From Pseudomonas sp. QTF5 (lineage in GTDB: Bacteria; Pseudomonadota; Gammaproteobacteria; Pseudomonadales; Pseudomonadaceae): a stretch of DNA of 64,000 bases. The notes beneath the pieces are model-generated. The model saw nothing but the letters and a program-made list of their open reading frames with translations. It had not been told where the DNA came from and did not search any database. Of this stretch, positions 1 through 8,336 are shown one piece after another (positions within the stretch are counted from its first letter, which is position 1; every line of letters starts with the position of its first letter). Both the position numbers and the translations under genes were made by a program. The DNA is taken from positions 62,001 to 126,000 of the forward strand of contig NZ_AZRW02000001.1 of the NCBI RefSeq assembly GCF_000512695.2, read 5' to 3'.

Positions 1-426
1 TTGGACGACATTTCCCAGGATTACGACCGGGTTTACATCGATACGCCTCCGGCGATGAACTTCTATACGTTCAGTGCACTCATCGCAGCGGATGCGGTTT
101 TGATTCCATTTGATTGCGATACCTTCGCTCGTCAGGCGTTGTACCAGGTGCTGGCACAGGTGGCAGAACTTCAGGCTGACCATAATGAATCGCTGGTCGT
201 TGAAGGGATTGTCATCAATCACTACGTCAGCACTACTGGCTTTCACCGCAATCTGGTCGAGGAACTCGTCGCAGAAGGGCTGCCGATTCTCCCGGCGTAT
301 CTCGGCAGCTCGGTCAAGATGCGTGAATCTCATGAGCGGTGCCAACCGTTGATTCACCTCGACCGACATCACAAGCTGACAGGCCAGTTTGTTGATCTCT
401 TGCGCGTGCTGGAGGAGGCAAACTGA
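1..426 (+). CDS. ParA-family ATPase, C-terminal part (5' end outside window)
   Basis: The first codon is TTG at the window edge and the frame is open from base 1, so the real start lies upstream. The visible 141 residues hold the second half of a ParA/Soj-type P-loop ATPase: a Walker-B-like strand ending YIDTPP (about residues 12-17), then the alternating strand/helix pattern ending in a regulatory C-terminal helix. The Walker A lysines would be upstream and cannot be checked. ParA ATPases move plasmids, chromosomes or protein cargo on the nucleoid. With an integrase relic nearby, this copy could belong to an integrated element; no ParB gene is visible downstream. Confidence 0.75.
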   Translation: MDDISQDYDRVYIDTPPAMNFYTFSALIAADAVLIPFDCDTFARQALYQVLAQVAELQADHNESLVVEGIVINHYVSTTGFHRNLVEELVAEGLPILPAYLGSSVKMRESHERCQPLIHLDRHHKLTGQFVDLLRVLEEAN

Positions 427-551
427 ATCGGCACGGGCACTGGAAGATTTGGAAATAGTGCATTCCATCGACTTGAAGACTGGCGATCAAAAACGCTGCT
501 TAACTGAGCAATGTCGTTTTCTCAGGTCACTGTTTGAGCGGGGAGAAAGGA

Positions 552-965
552 ATGGCTGACAAATTCCGGGTGCTGTTTGTCTGCGCCAAAAATGACGTCC
601 GTTCAGTGTTGGCCGAAGCGCTTCTTCGCCACACTGATTCATCAAACTTCGAAGCTTTCAGTGCTGGCCTTGAACCCAGTGAGGTTGATATTCGAACGCT
701 GGAATCTCTCGAACACATTGGCATCGAGACCTACGGCCTGCGCAGCAAGTCGATCAATGAGTTCGAGGGGCAGGAGTTTCACTACGTGATCACGCTGTGT
801 GACAAGTCCTCGGAGGAAGCCTCACGAATGCCGACCTCCGGTGAGGTGATCGTGTGGAGTTTTGAAGACCCGACGACCAGTGAGAAACATGAGCCTTTCC
901 GTCATGCACTCCAAGAGATTCACGACCGCATCAAAATGTTCGTCACAGTGAAGACAAGGCAGTGA
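552..965 (+). CDS. Low-molecular-weight phosphatase / ArsC-like protein without the resolving cysteine
   Basis: 137 residues, the same length as arsC at 11717-12130 and clearly its paralogue (shared FEAFSAG, GLRSKSI, YVITLCDK, WSFEDP and RIKMFV blocks). The start chosen is ATG 552, behind GGAG at 542-545; a TTG at 534 is also in frame. The CX5R phosphatase loop is intact (Cys then KND then Arg). The first redox cysteine in ITLCDK is kept, but the second, seven residues later in thioredoxin-coupled ArsC (AEC in the paralogue), is alanine. The protein may therefore be a phosphatase, may use a small-thiol or glutaredoxin route, or may be inactive on arsenate. It stands alone, 125 bp after the ParA fragment. 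Confidence 0.85.
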   Translation: MADKFRVLFVCAKNDVRSVLAEALLRHTDSSNFEAFSAGLEPSEVDIRTLESLEHIGIETYGLRSKSINEFEGQEFHYVITLCDKSSEEASRMPTSGEVIVWSFEDPTTSEKHEPFRHALQEIHDRIKMFVTVKTRQ

Positions 966-1033
966 ACTTGGATCCGCGATAACGATTACGAGCTGTTCTT
1001 AGACGTGCATTCCAATGACCGCTTCTGGCCGGA

Positions 1034-1061
1034 TAGCGACGGTTAAGTTGCGACCGTCGCT
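1034..1061. terminator. Hairpin between convergent genes
   Basis: Nine-base perfect arms (AGCGACGGT and its complement) around a 10-base loop lie between the ArsC-like gene and the convergent integrase relic. No T-run follows, so a rho-independent terminator role is only a guess. The bases just before it, CGCTTCTGGCCG, match the recurring repeat seen elsewhere in the window, so this may simply be a copy of that repeat. Confidence 0.3.
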
Positions 1062-1067
1062 GGGAAT

Positions 1068-1690
1068 TTACACCTCCGTCTGTTCAGCCATTTCCAGGGC
1101 ATCATCGACCTCAATGCCTAGGTATCTGACGGTGCTTTCAAGCTTCGTATGACCAAGCAAGAGTTGGACTGCTCTCAAGTTCTTTGTCCTGCGATAGATC
1201 AACGATGCCTTGGTTCGCCGTAGTGTGTGAGTACCGTACATGGTTGGGTCAAGGCCAATGGCTGTTACCCAGGCTTTGACTATTCGAGCGTATTGCCTGG
1301 TGGAGAGATGATCTGAGCCGTGCAACCGGGTCGGAAACAAGAAGTTCTCACTGCGAAGGTGGGCCTGATGCATCCAAGCCTCCAGAGCCGTTCGGGTTTG
1401 CTCAGTAATTTTTCAAACTGGACTGGGTGCTGAGTTTTCTGCTGCATCACGATGGCCCGTGACGACACATGTTCCCCATGGGCTATGTCTCGTACTCGCA
1501 GCTTGGTTAAGTCACAGGCGCGCAGCTTGCTGTCGATGGCCAAGTTGAAGAGGGCCAGATCCCGTGTCTTCTCCGCGAGCTGGAGTCTGACCCGGATGGC
1601 CCAGATATCTCTGACTCGGAGCGGGGCTTTCTGCCCGACAAGCTTTCCCTTGTTCCAAGGCTGATGGTTGTATGTAGCAATAGTGTTCAT
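1068..1690 (-). pseudogene. Small tyrosine recombinase (phage-type integrase), frameshifted
   Basis: Two overlapping minus-strand frames make one integrase of about 205 residues. The first (from ATG at 1690) starts MNTIATYNHQPWNKGK and runs to VQFEK; the second continues through HQAHLRSENFLFPTR to the stop at 1068. The break coincides with a run of five T on the plus strand (1409-1413); one extra or two fewer bases would restore the frame. The catalytic set is otherwise present: Arg in LRACDLTKLR, the HxxR of THTLRR, His in LLGHTKLEST and the Tyr of VRYLG. It lacks the N-terminal arm-binding domain of large phage integrases. A homopolymer break could also be a sequencing error. Confidence 0.85.
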
Positions 1691-1896
1691 GGCTCGTCCT
1701 CCACATTGAGGGAGGACAAGGTTGGATCAGTCACGGTGTGTGGTGGTCGCTAACCGCCCCATAGCTGTCAGGCTGAATCCTCTCACATGCATTCGCGACT
1801 AGAGTTTCACTGCCGACTCTTCTAAAGCCTGGTCGGATTTCAACCGTGCAGCGTCAGGTCTTGAGCGTTATATATTTCGGTCTATGGGAAACCGGT

Positions 1897-2595
1897 ATGA
1901 CAAATCCGCAAGATAAAGCCGAATCCGACGAGGATTTAGGTCAGATGGTAATAGGGCGAGGGCCCTGCACCTATCTATTGCTGCTCCTGCTAGGATTGAT
2001 CCTCCTATTTCCCTTTCTTGAGGAAGGTATATTTGCCCGCACATTGCTCGGCATTCTGTTTTCAATCGTGCTGCTCGTGGGCGCTTTCGCCACCAGGCAA
2101 ACTCGGCAGGGGTTCATCCTCAAACTAGGCCTGGCGTTGCTTGGGGTTGGCCTTCAATGGGCGGCGTTGTGGGCTGAAAGTACCGCGATTCTTGTCCTTG
2201 CCGGGATATCTTATGTGGCGTCCCTTGCAGTCTCGTTCATCGGAGTGCTTCGCTATATTCTCAAGCGCGGGCCAATTACCGCCGACAAGCTGCATGGCGC
2301 GCTTGCGGGTTACATCATGCTCGCCTTCGTTTGGTCCTTCGTCTATGCCCTGGTCGAGATATCCAGCGCTGGCTCATTCGGCCCTGGCCACCTTGACTTC
2401 GTACAGCCCGGCACCTTCTTCAAACTGATCTATTTTAGCCTCACGACGCTCACGACCACCGGTTACGGTGATGTTATCCCATTGACCAACCACGCCCGCT
2501 CACTTGTGATGGTCGAAGAATTTTCAGGCGTCTTTTACGTTGGCGTTGTGATAGCACGGCTTGCCGGTCTGTATCCGTCGAATCAGGCTAAGTGA
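1897..2595 (+). CDS. Potassium channel family protein
   Basis: 232 residues from ATG 1897; an in-frame GTG at 1846 would add 17 unremarkable residues. Hydrophobic segments lie near residues 26-42, 48-66, 78-94, 98-120 and 138-158. A pore loop follows with the K+ selectivity filter TTTGYGD at 186-192, then a last membrane helix at about 205-225. No cytosolic RCK/TrkA-N or cyclic-nucleotide domain follows, so this is a short pore-only channel of the Ion_trans_2 type. The S4-like helix has few basic residues, so voltage gating is not expected. The gene is transcribed alone, diverging from the integrase relic. Confidence 0.85.
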   Translation: MTNPQDKAESDEDLGQMVIGRGPCTYLLLLLLGLILLFPFLEEGIFARTLLGILFSIVLLVGAFATRQTRQGFILKLGLALLGVGLQWAALWAESTAILVLAGISYVASLAVSFIGVLRYILKRGPITADKLHGALAGYIMLAFVWSFVYALVEISSAGSFGPGHLDFVQPGTFFKLIYFSLTTLTTTGYGDVIPLTNHARSLVMVEEFSGVFYVGVVIARLAGLYPSNQAK

Positions 2596-2671
2596 CTCTT
2601 GATTTGCCTGAGCCACCTCCGGGCATTAGTGGTCGGTGCGGCCTGTTACGACTGGTCGAAATCGACCCATT

Positions 2672-2693
2672 GCTGCCCTCCGCTAAGGGCAGC
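2672..2693. terminator. Hairpin between convergent channel and lipoprotein genes
   Basis: GCTGCCCT pairs with AGGGCAGC around a six-base loop, in the gap between two converging genes. No T-tract follows. The neighbouring GGTCGAAATCGACCCATTGCTGCC resembles the intergenic repeat family of this genome, so this may be a repeat rather than a dedicated terminator. Confidence 0.35.
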
Positions 2694-2761
2694 TAGGGAT
2701 TGTGAATTCAGCAGGTCGATGCAACACAACTAAATTCTATGTAAGCGACATGCAGACGGCC

Positions 2762-3331
2762 TCAGCGATTGAGCCTGGTAATTTTTGAACCCTGCAATCC
2801 CAGCCCGGCCATTAAGCCCTTTTGATCAAAGATGAACGCATAGACATCGGACTGAGCCGTTGAAGTAGTCATCGACTTGGCCATGCCTGAATCTACGACC
2901 ACGATGCTTGGGCCCACGCCGACCTCGAATCCATTAACATTTTTCAGATCGTTCATCGCTGAATAGGTCATGAAGAACATCACGTATCCAAACCGCTGCA
3001 CGCCCGCCTGAAGGCCGTATGAGGCTGCTGTGGTCGCGTAGTAGCCCGTCACTTTTCCGTTCTCAATCAATTCGCCTTCGCCATGCTGTGCGCCGGCGAT
3101 GAGGCCCGCTTTCAGCACATCAGGGAAAACGAGGATACCCTTGGCTCGCTGCGCGAGGGCGCGCGCTTGCGGCGTTTTGGTATACAAACTCTGTAACGCC
3201 GCTTTCGCCTCGCGGTCCATTTCCGCGTTAGCAGCCATCGCATCAGAGGCGGAAGTTGATTGACCCATTTGGCAGCCCGCTGTGATCGCGAGGATTGAAA
3301 TCATTGCCATCATTCGAAGGTATTTGATCAT
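2762..3331 (-). CDS. SYLF-domain (YSC84-like) lipoprotein
   Basis: 189 residues from ATG 3331, preceded by GGAG at 3340-3343; the TTG at 3337 is too close to that site. The N-terminus is a lipoprotein signal with lipobox ITAGC and Cys at residue 20. The rest matches the bacterial SYLF/YSC84 family: an acidic helix with repeated Ala (residues 30-60), RAKGILVFPDVLKAG, and the glycine-rich YGLQAGVQ and VGVGPSIVVVDSG stretches. SYLF domains bind lipids in eukaryotes; the bacterial role is poorly known, and an envelope location is inferred from the lipobox. It is monocistronic. Confidence 0.85.
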   Translation of the reverse strand: MIKYLRMMAMISILAITAGCQMGQSTSASDAMAANAEMDREAKAALQSLYTKTPQARALAQRAKGILVFPDVLKAGLIAGAQHGEGELIENGKVTGYYATTAASYGLQAGVQRFGYVMFFMTYSAMNDLKNVNGFEVGVGPSIVVVDSGMAKSMTTSTAQSDVYAFIFDQKGLMAGLGLQGSKITRLNR

Positions 3332-3499
3332 GAGCAATACTCCGTTTCTGTACCTGCCATTGAGGAACCTGCGTGGCGATAGCCGTTGCGGATCAAAGAC
3401 TGACGGGGTCGATCTTTCCCTTAGACTTTAATCCTAATAAGCAGTTGGTCAAATGCTATGCACATGCATGTTCCTCAGACGAAATCGACAGTCAGCTGT

Positions 3500-3540
3500 T
3501 GGCCGACATCTGCCTTTCGTGATGGGCAGATATCGGCCGA
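3500..3540. repeat. Palindromic intergenic repeat joined to a GGCTGTGTAAAAACG end
   Basis: TGGCCGACATCTGCC pairs almost perfectly with GGGCAGATATCGGCCGA around a short loop. Directly after it comes GAGGCTGTGTAAAAACGTTTT, nearly the same as the terminal repeat of the element at 5134-5295. Only one such end is found here, so this is a degraded or one-ended copy lying between the lipoprotein and hydrolase genes. Confidence 0.6.
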
Positions 3541-3645
3541 GGCTGTGTAAAAACGTTTTTGATCGTAATAGGTGGCTGGATTCGACACAAAAATTGCGCT
3601 CCTCCGCAAATTTCAGGTCTGCTGAGTTGCCGAGTGCCAGCAATC

Positions 3646-4698
3646 CTAGAGGTCCACTTTGTTGTTCGCGGACTGCGTCAAAAACTCGCTGATCAGTGAC
3701 GTAACCTGCTGTTGGATTACCTCGCGCGGGCGAGCATTGTCGCCATCCCCGCAAATGATGCCATCGCCAGGAATGTCCTCTTCGAGCAATGCCACTGCAC
3801 CTGGTTTGCAAATCGACAAGAAGCTGAAATGGCTGGCGTCACTGATCTCGACATAGCGGCTGGACGCTTGGGGCAGGCGTGTGGCCAGGTTGGCGGACTC
3901 CAACTGAGCAGGCAGTTCCACCGATGGTGCGCCGGCAGCGATAACTAGCACCGGCACCGGCAGTGCCGCAAGGCTCTCATCGGTCATCCCGCGCGAGAGT
4001 CCCAGGTCCAAAGAAACCACAGCGGTGACGCGTTGATCGCGCAAATCGCCGGCCAGACCAGCCTTTAATGCCGGAGTACTCTCAGGGTTGATCTTTTGAT
4101 AATTGGTGCAACTGGATAACTGCGGATGGAGTTTGCAGTCACGGGCAAACAGGGCCGGGTCGAAACGAGCACCGGCGATCTCCATTGCAGTCCAGCCGCC
4201 GAGTGAATGGCCCACTACAGCAATTTGACGCTTTGCGACCACGCCAAATTTTTCAGGTTGAGTGGTGACCGCCTCAATGGCCCGATGCAGGTCAATGGGC
4301 CGCTGCCATAACTGCGCCGCCGCTTGCGGGCTGCGATCATGGGTCGTGGTGCCGGGGTGGTTGACCGCTGCGACAATGTAACCCTTATGGGCCAATGCAC
4401 TCGCCAACCAGTTCTGATTGTTCCAATTGCCTCTGAATCCATGGGAGAGCACCACCAATGGGTGCTCGCCAGCAGAGGGTGGCGCGTTGCGAACCGCAGA
4501 AGCACCGACAAACACCACATCGTCGCCGATCAACTGTGGGGTGACGGTCGTTGTACTGGGATACCAGACGACCATCTCCAGCGGACGCTCATTGTGTGGG
4601 TCCAGCAGGGTGGAGGATTGGAAGCCGACAGAGTTGACGTCAGCGAGAGCGCTGGTCGTCAGACAGGTTAAAAGCAGGGCGCCGAGAGCTGGTTTCAA
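3646..4698 (-). CDS. Secreted alpha/beta hydrolase (predicted dienelactone-hydrolase / PAF-acetylhydrolase-like)
   Basis: 350 residues. A Sec signal peptide ends near SALAD (residues 16-20). The alpha/beta fold is clear: oxyanion-side motif LSHGFRGNW (84-92), NHPGTTTHDRS (113-122), nucleophile elbow GHSLGG with Ser165, and a likely catalytic His in DASHFSF near the C-terminus. Cys-containing segments (RDCKLHP, SSCTNY, SICKPG, IICGDG) may form periplasmic disulfides. Substrate unknown; relatives act on esters or lipids. A fragment about 89 % identical to residues 65-136 survives at 15395-15610, so this gene family was once duplicated here. The downstream gap holds repeats; the upstream 900 bp holds two small inverted-repeat elements. 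Confidence 0.85.
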   Translation of the reverse strand: MKPALGALLLTCLTTSALADVNSVGFQSSTLLDPHNERPLEMVVWYPSTTTVTPQLIGDDVVFVGASAVRNAPPSAGEHPLVVLSHGFRGNWNNQNWLASALAHKGYIVAAVNHPGTTTHDRSPQAAAQLWQRPIDLHRAIEAVTTQPEKFGVVAKRQIAVVGHSLGGWTAMEIAGARFDPALFARDCKLHPQLSSCTNYQKINPESTPALKAGLAGDLRDQRVTAVVSLDLGLSRGMTDESLAALPVPVLVIAAGAPSVELPAQLESANLATRLPQASSRYVEISDASHFSFLSICKPGAVALLEEDIPGDGIICGDGDNARPREVIQQQVTSLISEFLTQSANNKVDL

Positions 4699-4912
4699 TG
4701 GGGTTGTCTTCCTTGATTTAGATAGGGGTTCAGAACCTGAAACCCACCGATAGCGTGTATCACATCTCGCAAATTATAGAAATCCAGCGCCGTGAGCAGG
4801 TGAATCTGCATCGACATTAAAGCCGATACTCCGACTGACATGCATAGTTTTCGTTATCTGCATTGACCGGTCAGCAGCCGGGCTTTCGGGGCAAGTCCGA
4901 AGGGCCGCTATT

Positions 4913-5100
4913 GGCCGATTCTGTTGAAAAAGTCGACCATGGTTTCCGCAGCAGAAAAGTATGCGTCCGAGATTGAAATCTCTACTTTCGGCAGAGGCTT
5001 TTCCGGACTCAGATTTCACGTAGCAGTGTGCAAAAAAGGCGTATTAACCAGTCAATGACCAGGCTGTTTGGGCGAACCGACTTTTTCAACAGAATCGGCC
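4913..5100. mobile_element. MITE-like element with perfect 23-bp terminal inverted repeats
   Basis: The segment is 188 bp. Its ends, 4913-4935 (GGCCGATTCTGTTGAAAAAG then TCG) and 5078-5100, are exact reverse complements over 23 bases. No credible reading frame lies inside. The interior (TTTCGGCAGAGGCTTTTCCG, TGTGCAAAAAAGGCG) looks like joined sub-terminal sequences of a larger insertion sequence, so it is probably a non-autonomous derivative. No clear target duplication was found. The outer GGCC of each repeat also belongs to the local palindromic repeat, so the mobile part may be a few bases shorter. Confidence 0.65.
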
Positions 5101-5133
5101 GAATTCTGCCTGTCACCAAGGGCAGCAACCGAC

Positions 5134-5295
5134 CCAGGCTGTGTGAAAACGTATGCACCGTTTTGAAGTCTGCGTTGCTACGTAAAATCTGGCAGCGTTT
5201 GGCTGGTTAGCCAGACCTAAAATTTGCGTAGGAATGCGATTTCCGTTGCGGTTCTGAGTGTCAAACTCGCTCTAAAACGTTTTCACACAGCCTGG
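5134..5295. mobile_element. MITE-like element with perfect 19-bp terminal inverted repeats
   Basis: 162 bp bounded by CCAGGCTGTGTGAAAACGT (5134-5152) and its exact reverse complement (5277-5295). No coding potential was seen. It starts 33 bp after the element at 4913-5100 and directly follows GGGCAGCAACCGACC, part of the genome's intergenic repeat. A one-ended relative of the terminal repeat lies at 3539-3556. A non-autonomous insertion-sequence derivative is the simplest reading; the parent family was not identified. Confidence 0.65.
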
Positions 5296-5372
5296 ACCCA
5301 TAGCGGTCATCAGTAAGCGTCGTCCTGTAGTAGACGGTATACGGATGCACCTTGCTGCCCCAACTGCGTGCA

Positions 5373-5600
5373 CTAGCCTAAATACAGGCCGCTAGGAGTT
5401 TCATCACTAAGGTGTTTCACCATGCCCACATACTCGCCCACGCTGCGGGGCACTGGGGGGCGGCTGCACAATACCTGCTGCGAACCGTCACCATGCTTTA
5501 GCAGCACGGAATTCATGATCGCAATATGTGGCGCCTCCAATCCCTCGTCGCAAACGAGATCGAACGCGCCTTCGCAGTGCGCGGATGATTGACTTCCTGT
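5373..5600 (-). other. Open segment without a start, possible 3' remnant of a gene
   Basis: Downstream of the TPR gene, one minus-strand frame stays open for about 75 codons to a TAG at 5373-5375. It contains peptide-like runs such as GAFDLVCDEGLEAPH and SVGEYVGMVKHL with normal Pseudomonas codon use. No plausible start codon with a ribosome site exists except an internal ATG. It may be the tail of a gene whose front has been lost, or chance. No family recognised. Confidence 0.25.
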
Positions 5601-6940
5601 TATCCCGCATGCAGCGACTGTAATTGACCAGCGCGCATTTTCCAGGCGCGGTTGATCGGGCTCTCAGGCTTTAATGCAAGGCGCTCGGCAACCAGTGCCT
5701 CGGCAAGTGCGCGGTTGCCAAGGCGAATAGCTGCTTCGGTCAGCGTCCATGAGAAGACATCACGCTGCGCGTGACTACCGCCGAAGCGGTTAGCTTTGGC
5801 GCGTAGCGGCATCAACGATGCTATAGCTTGGGCGTAATCCCCACGACCAAACGCCACCAACCCTTCGCACGCTGGCACACCAATCTCTCTACTCATCATG
5901 GCGTTGGTACCACTGCCAGCAGCGGCCCGCTTCAGGGCATCCAACTGCTGAGCTTGTGCGCGACTGTTTCCAGAACCCACGAATGACATCATCGCGTTCA
6001 CGTCGTTAAAGGCGTAGAAGCCGTCTTCACAACGAGACTCCCATTTTTTGGCCAGTCCTTTCCACCGATCTCCAACGTCATGACCGAGCAGGGAGAGTCT
6101 CCAGAGCAGCGCTGATCCATCAAGTAGCTCAAGCGCTTGACCAAATCCACCCGCTGAAATGTCCTCATCAAAGAGACGAAGCGCGCCAGCCACGTCATTA
6201 GCCTCAAGGAGGAATAGTGCTTTATGCCACCACAAATGGAAGGCAAACATGCTATTGGGAGCCCAAGCATTGGCGCTGGATGAAAGGTACTTAGCCCCTT
6301 CTTCGCTACGGCCCTGCATTTCCATGACATGAGTGACGGCATGCACTGCCCAACCATCCTGCGGGTTCAAGGCAACAGCTTCGCGACCCTGCTCTTCGGC
6401 CTGCCGGTAATCCCCTGCCTCTTCCAAGCCAAAGGCATACATCCCTTTCACAAAGCCAAAACCAGGAACGTCGTTATCCCAGCGCGGCATCACACGAGCC
6501 ACACGATCACGTAGCATGTGCGAGTAACCTAGATAGAAGTCGCCCAAATGGGCGTATTGCAGTGCCAGCAGATCGCGGGGGTGCTCGATCGAAACACGCC
6601 CCCAGATTTCGATTGCCCGCTCCCAGTCGCCGCCGAACCAAGCGCGTACTGCACGGATATGCTGTCGCTCGCGATCATTCGCTTTCGGCGCCAACCGCTC
6701 TGCCGCGTCCAAGCTCTTGAACAGCTCTGAGTCAAACGTTTTGTCGGTCGCAGTCGTAATCGCGCCAGCACGAAAGGCGTAGGCCAGCGCAAAATCTGGG
6801 TGCTCCGCGATAATTTTGTCAGCCGCAGCCAGAGGATCGGCCTGGTAGGCATGCATCAAGTCGCAAGCTCTATCCAGAGCATCGATTGCCTCCTGCGAGC
6901 CATAGGAAACAGGATTGCCACGCTTGTCGCGTTTGCTCAT
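5600..6940 (-). CDS. TPR-type protein of the TTC38 / StaR-like family
   Basis: 446 residues from ATG 6940, which has an excellent GGAGG at 6946-6950; the longer frame to 7138 has no comparable site. The sequence is helical throughout with TPR-like units: HPDFALAYAFRAG, GGDWERAIEIWGRV, AGDYRQAEEQGREAVALNPQ and GRGDYAQAIASLMPLRA. The central HAVTHVMEMQGRSEEG and WWHKALFLLE blocks are typical of the TTC38/StaR-like group, whose role is not established; TPRs normally form protein-binding scaffolds. No signal peptide, so cytosolic. It follows arsJ on the same strand but is separated from it by 166 bp containing a palindromic repeat, so it is probably not part of the arsenic operon. Confidence 0.8.
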   Translation of the reverse strand: MSKRDKRGNPVSYGSQEAIDALDRACDLMHAYQADPLAAADKIIAEHPDFALAYAFRAGAITTATDKTFDSELFKSLDAAERLAPKANDRERQHIRAVRAWFGGDWERAIEIWGRVSIEHPRDLLALQYAHLGDFYLGYSHMLRDRVARVMPRWDNDVPGFGFVKGMYAFGLEEAGDYRQAEEQGREAVALNPQDGWAVHAVTHVMEMQGRSEEGAKYLSSSANAWAPNSMFAFHLWWHKALFLLEANDVAGALRLFDEDISAGGFGQALELLDGSALLWRLSLLGHDVGDRWKGLAKKWESRCEDGFYAFNDVNAMMSFVGSGNSRAQAQQLDALKRAAAGSGTNAMMSREIGVPACEGLVAFGRGDYAQAIASLMPLRAKANRFGGSHAQRDVFSWTLTEAAIRLGNRALAEALVAERLALKPESPINRAWKMRAGQLQSLHAG

Positions 6941-7051
6941 GGTTTCCTCCTGACCACGCCCTAAGGGCATACATGATCGAGATGTGAAGATCGCTCTCGA
7001 TTGTCCCCCCGAATTTGGCTCAGAGACACTTTTCCGACGAAACGTGAATGG

Positions 7052-7105
7052 CTGCTTCTGGCCGGTTTCAGCCGGTCGTGGAAGGCAGAAATCGGCCAGA
7101 AACAG
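7052..7105. repeat. Palindromic intergenic repeat after arsJ
   Basis: CTGCTTCTGGCCG (7052-7064) pairs with CGGCCAGAAACAG (7093-7105), allowing one mismatch. It ends two bases before the arsJ stop codon and may end the arsenic transcript. The same TTCTGGCCGATT core recurs near 1030, 14030, 15370 and 22060. Confidence 0.55.
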
Positions 7106-7106
7106 T

Positions 7107-8327
7107 TCATTTACCAAGCGTGTGACGAGGCAATGCAATCGAAATCAACGCTGCAATCAGCACGAATCCACTCGATATCCATAGGCACGCTTCCAATCCA
7201 TACACCTGATAGACCCAACCGGAAAGCACCGTGCCGATCAGACGGCCCATGGCGTTGGACATGTAATAAAAACCCACATCCAGCGACACGCCGTCTTCTT
7301 TGGCATAGGACACGATCAGGTAGCTGTGCAGCGAAGAGTTCACCGCGAACAGCGCGCCAAAGACCATTAATCCGCCGAGCAGCACCCCCTGTTGCGATAA
7401 CCCGGTGTTCAGTCCGAGAGCAATTGCCGCAGGCAGGCCCGCCAGTGCAAGTGCCCACAGAAATGCCGCACGACCATCCGGTACGTGCCCACGTTTCTTT
7501 CCTGTAATGTTGGGCGCGAAAGACTGCACGATGCCATAGCCAATCACCCAGGCCGCAAGAAATCCGCCAACCTTCCAGAAGCCCCAGTCGAAGACACTGC
7601 TCAGGTACACCGGCAAGGCCACCACGAACCAGACATCGCGGGCACCGAACAGGAACATCCGTGCCGCTGAAAGGATATTGATCGCCCGGCTCTTGGACAG
7701 GATGTCGCGAAATTTTGGCTTGGCTTTGGCCTTGCCCAAGTCCTTCTTCAACAAAATCAAGCTGCTGATCCAGATCAGCGCCAGAACACCGGCCATGGCC
7801 AGCAAGGCGCCTTTGAAACCGATCAATGCCAGCAAGGCTCCGCCAAGAAAGAAGCCGACACCTTTGAGTGCGTTCTTCGAGCCGGTGAGGATTGCCACCC
7901 ACTTGTAGAGTTTGCCCTGCTGCCCATCAGGAACCAGAAGTTTGATGGAGCTTTTGGCACTCATCTTGTTCAGGTCTTTGGCAATCCCCGAAAGCGCCTG
8001 AGCGCCCATCACCCATGGAATCGTCAGCCAGGCCACTGGCACCGTCAGCATCAACAACGCCACAACCTGCATTCCCAGCCCGATGTTCATGGTCCGGTTC
8101 AGGCCCAATCGGGCGCCGAGATAACCGCCCACCAGGTTGGTGATCACACCAAAGAGTTCGTAGAACAGAAATAACGCCGCGATTTGCAGCGGGCTGTAGC
8201 CCAACGCGTGAAAGTGCAGCACCACCAACATGCGCAAGGCGCCGTCGGTGAGGGTGAAGGCCCAGTAATTGCCCGTCACGAGCAGGTACTGTCGCACTTC
8301 CGGCGCGAGGGCTGACAACGCTTTCAT
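7107..8327 (-). CDS. arsJ: ArsJ, organoarsenical (1-arseno-3-phosphoglycerate) efflux MFS transporter
   Basis: 406 residues from ATG 8327, with AGGAG five bases upstream; the adjacent GTG 8330 is too close to the site. About 10-12 hydrophobic helices of the major facilitator superfamily are seen. The N-terminal block RQYLLVTGNYWAFTLTDGALR and HFHALGYSPLQIA are hallmarks of ArsJ. Known role: it exports 1-arseno-3-phosphoglycerate, the unstable product that GAPDH makes when arsenate replaces phosphate, giving arsenate resistance without reduction. The partner GAPDH gene ends nine bases upstream, so the two are co-translated neighbours at the distal end of the arsenic operon. Inner membrane. Confidence 0.93.
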   Translation of the reverse strand: MKALSALAPEVRQYLLVTGNYWAFTLTDGALRMLVVLHFHALGYSPLQIAALFLFYELFGVITNLVGGYLGARLGLNRTMNIGLGMQVVALLMLTVPVAWLTIPWVMGAQALSGIAKDLNKMSAKSSIKLLVPDGQQGKLYKWVAILTGSKNALKGVGFFLGGALLALIGFKGALLAMAGVLALIWISSLILLKKDLGKAKAKPKFRDILSKSRAINILSAARMFLFGARDVWFVVALPVYLSSVFDWGFWKVGGFLAAWVIGYGIVQSFAPNITGKKRGHVPDGRAAFLWALALAGLPAAIALGLNTGLSQQGVLLGGLMVFGALFAVNSSLHSYLIVSYAKEDGVSLDVGFYYMSNAMGRLIGTVLSGWVYQVYGLEACLWISSGFVLIAALISIALPRHTLGK

Positions 8328-8336
8328 CACCGCTCC

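Noticed and set aside
4774-5210. Short frames across the two inverted-repeat elements
   Set aside because: They cross terminal repeats, have no ribosome sites and no recognisable protein sequence.
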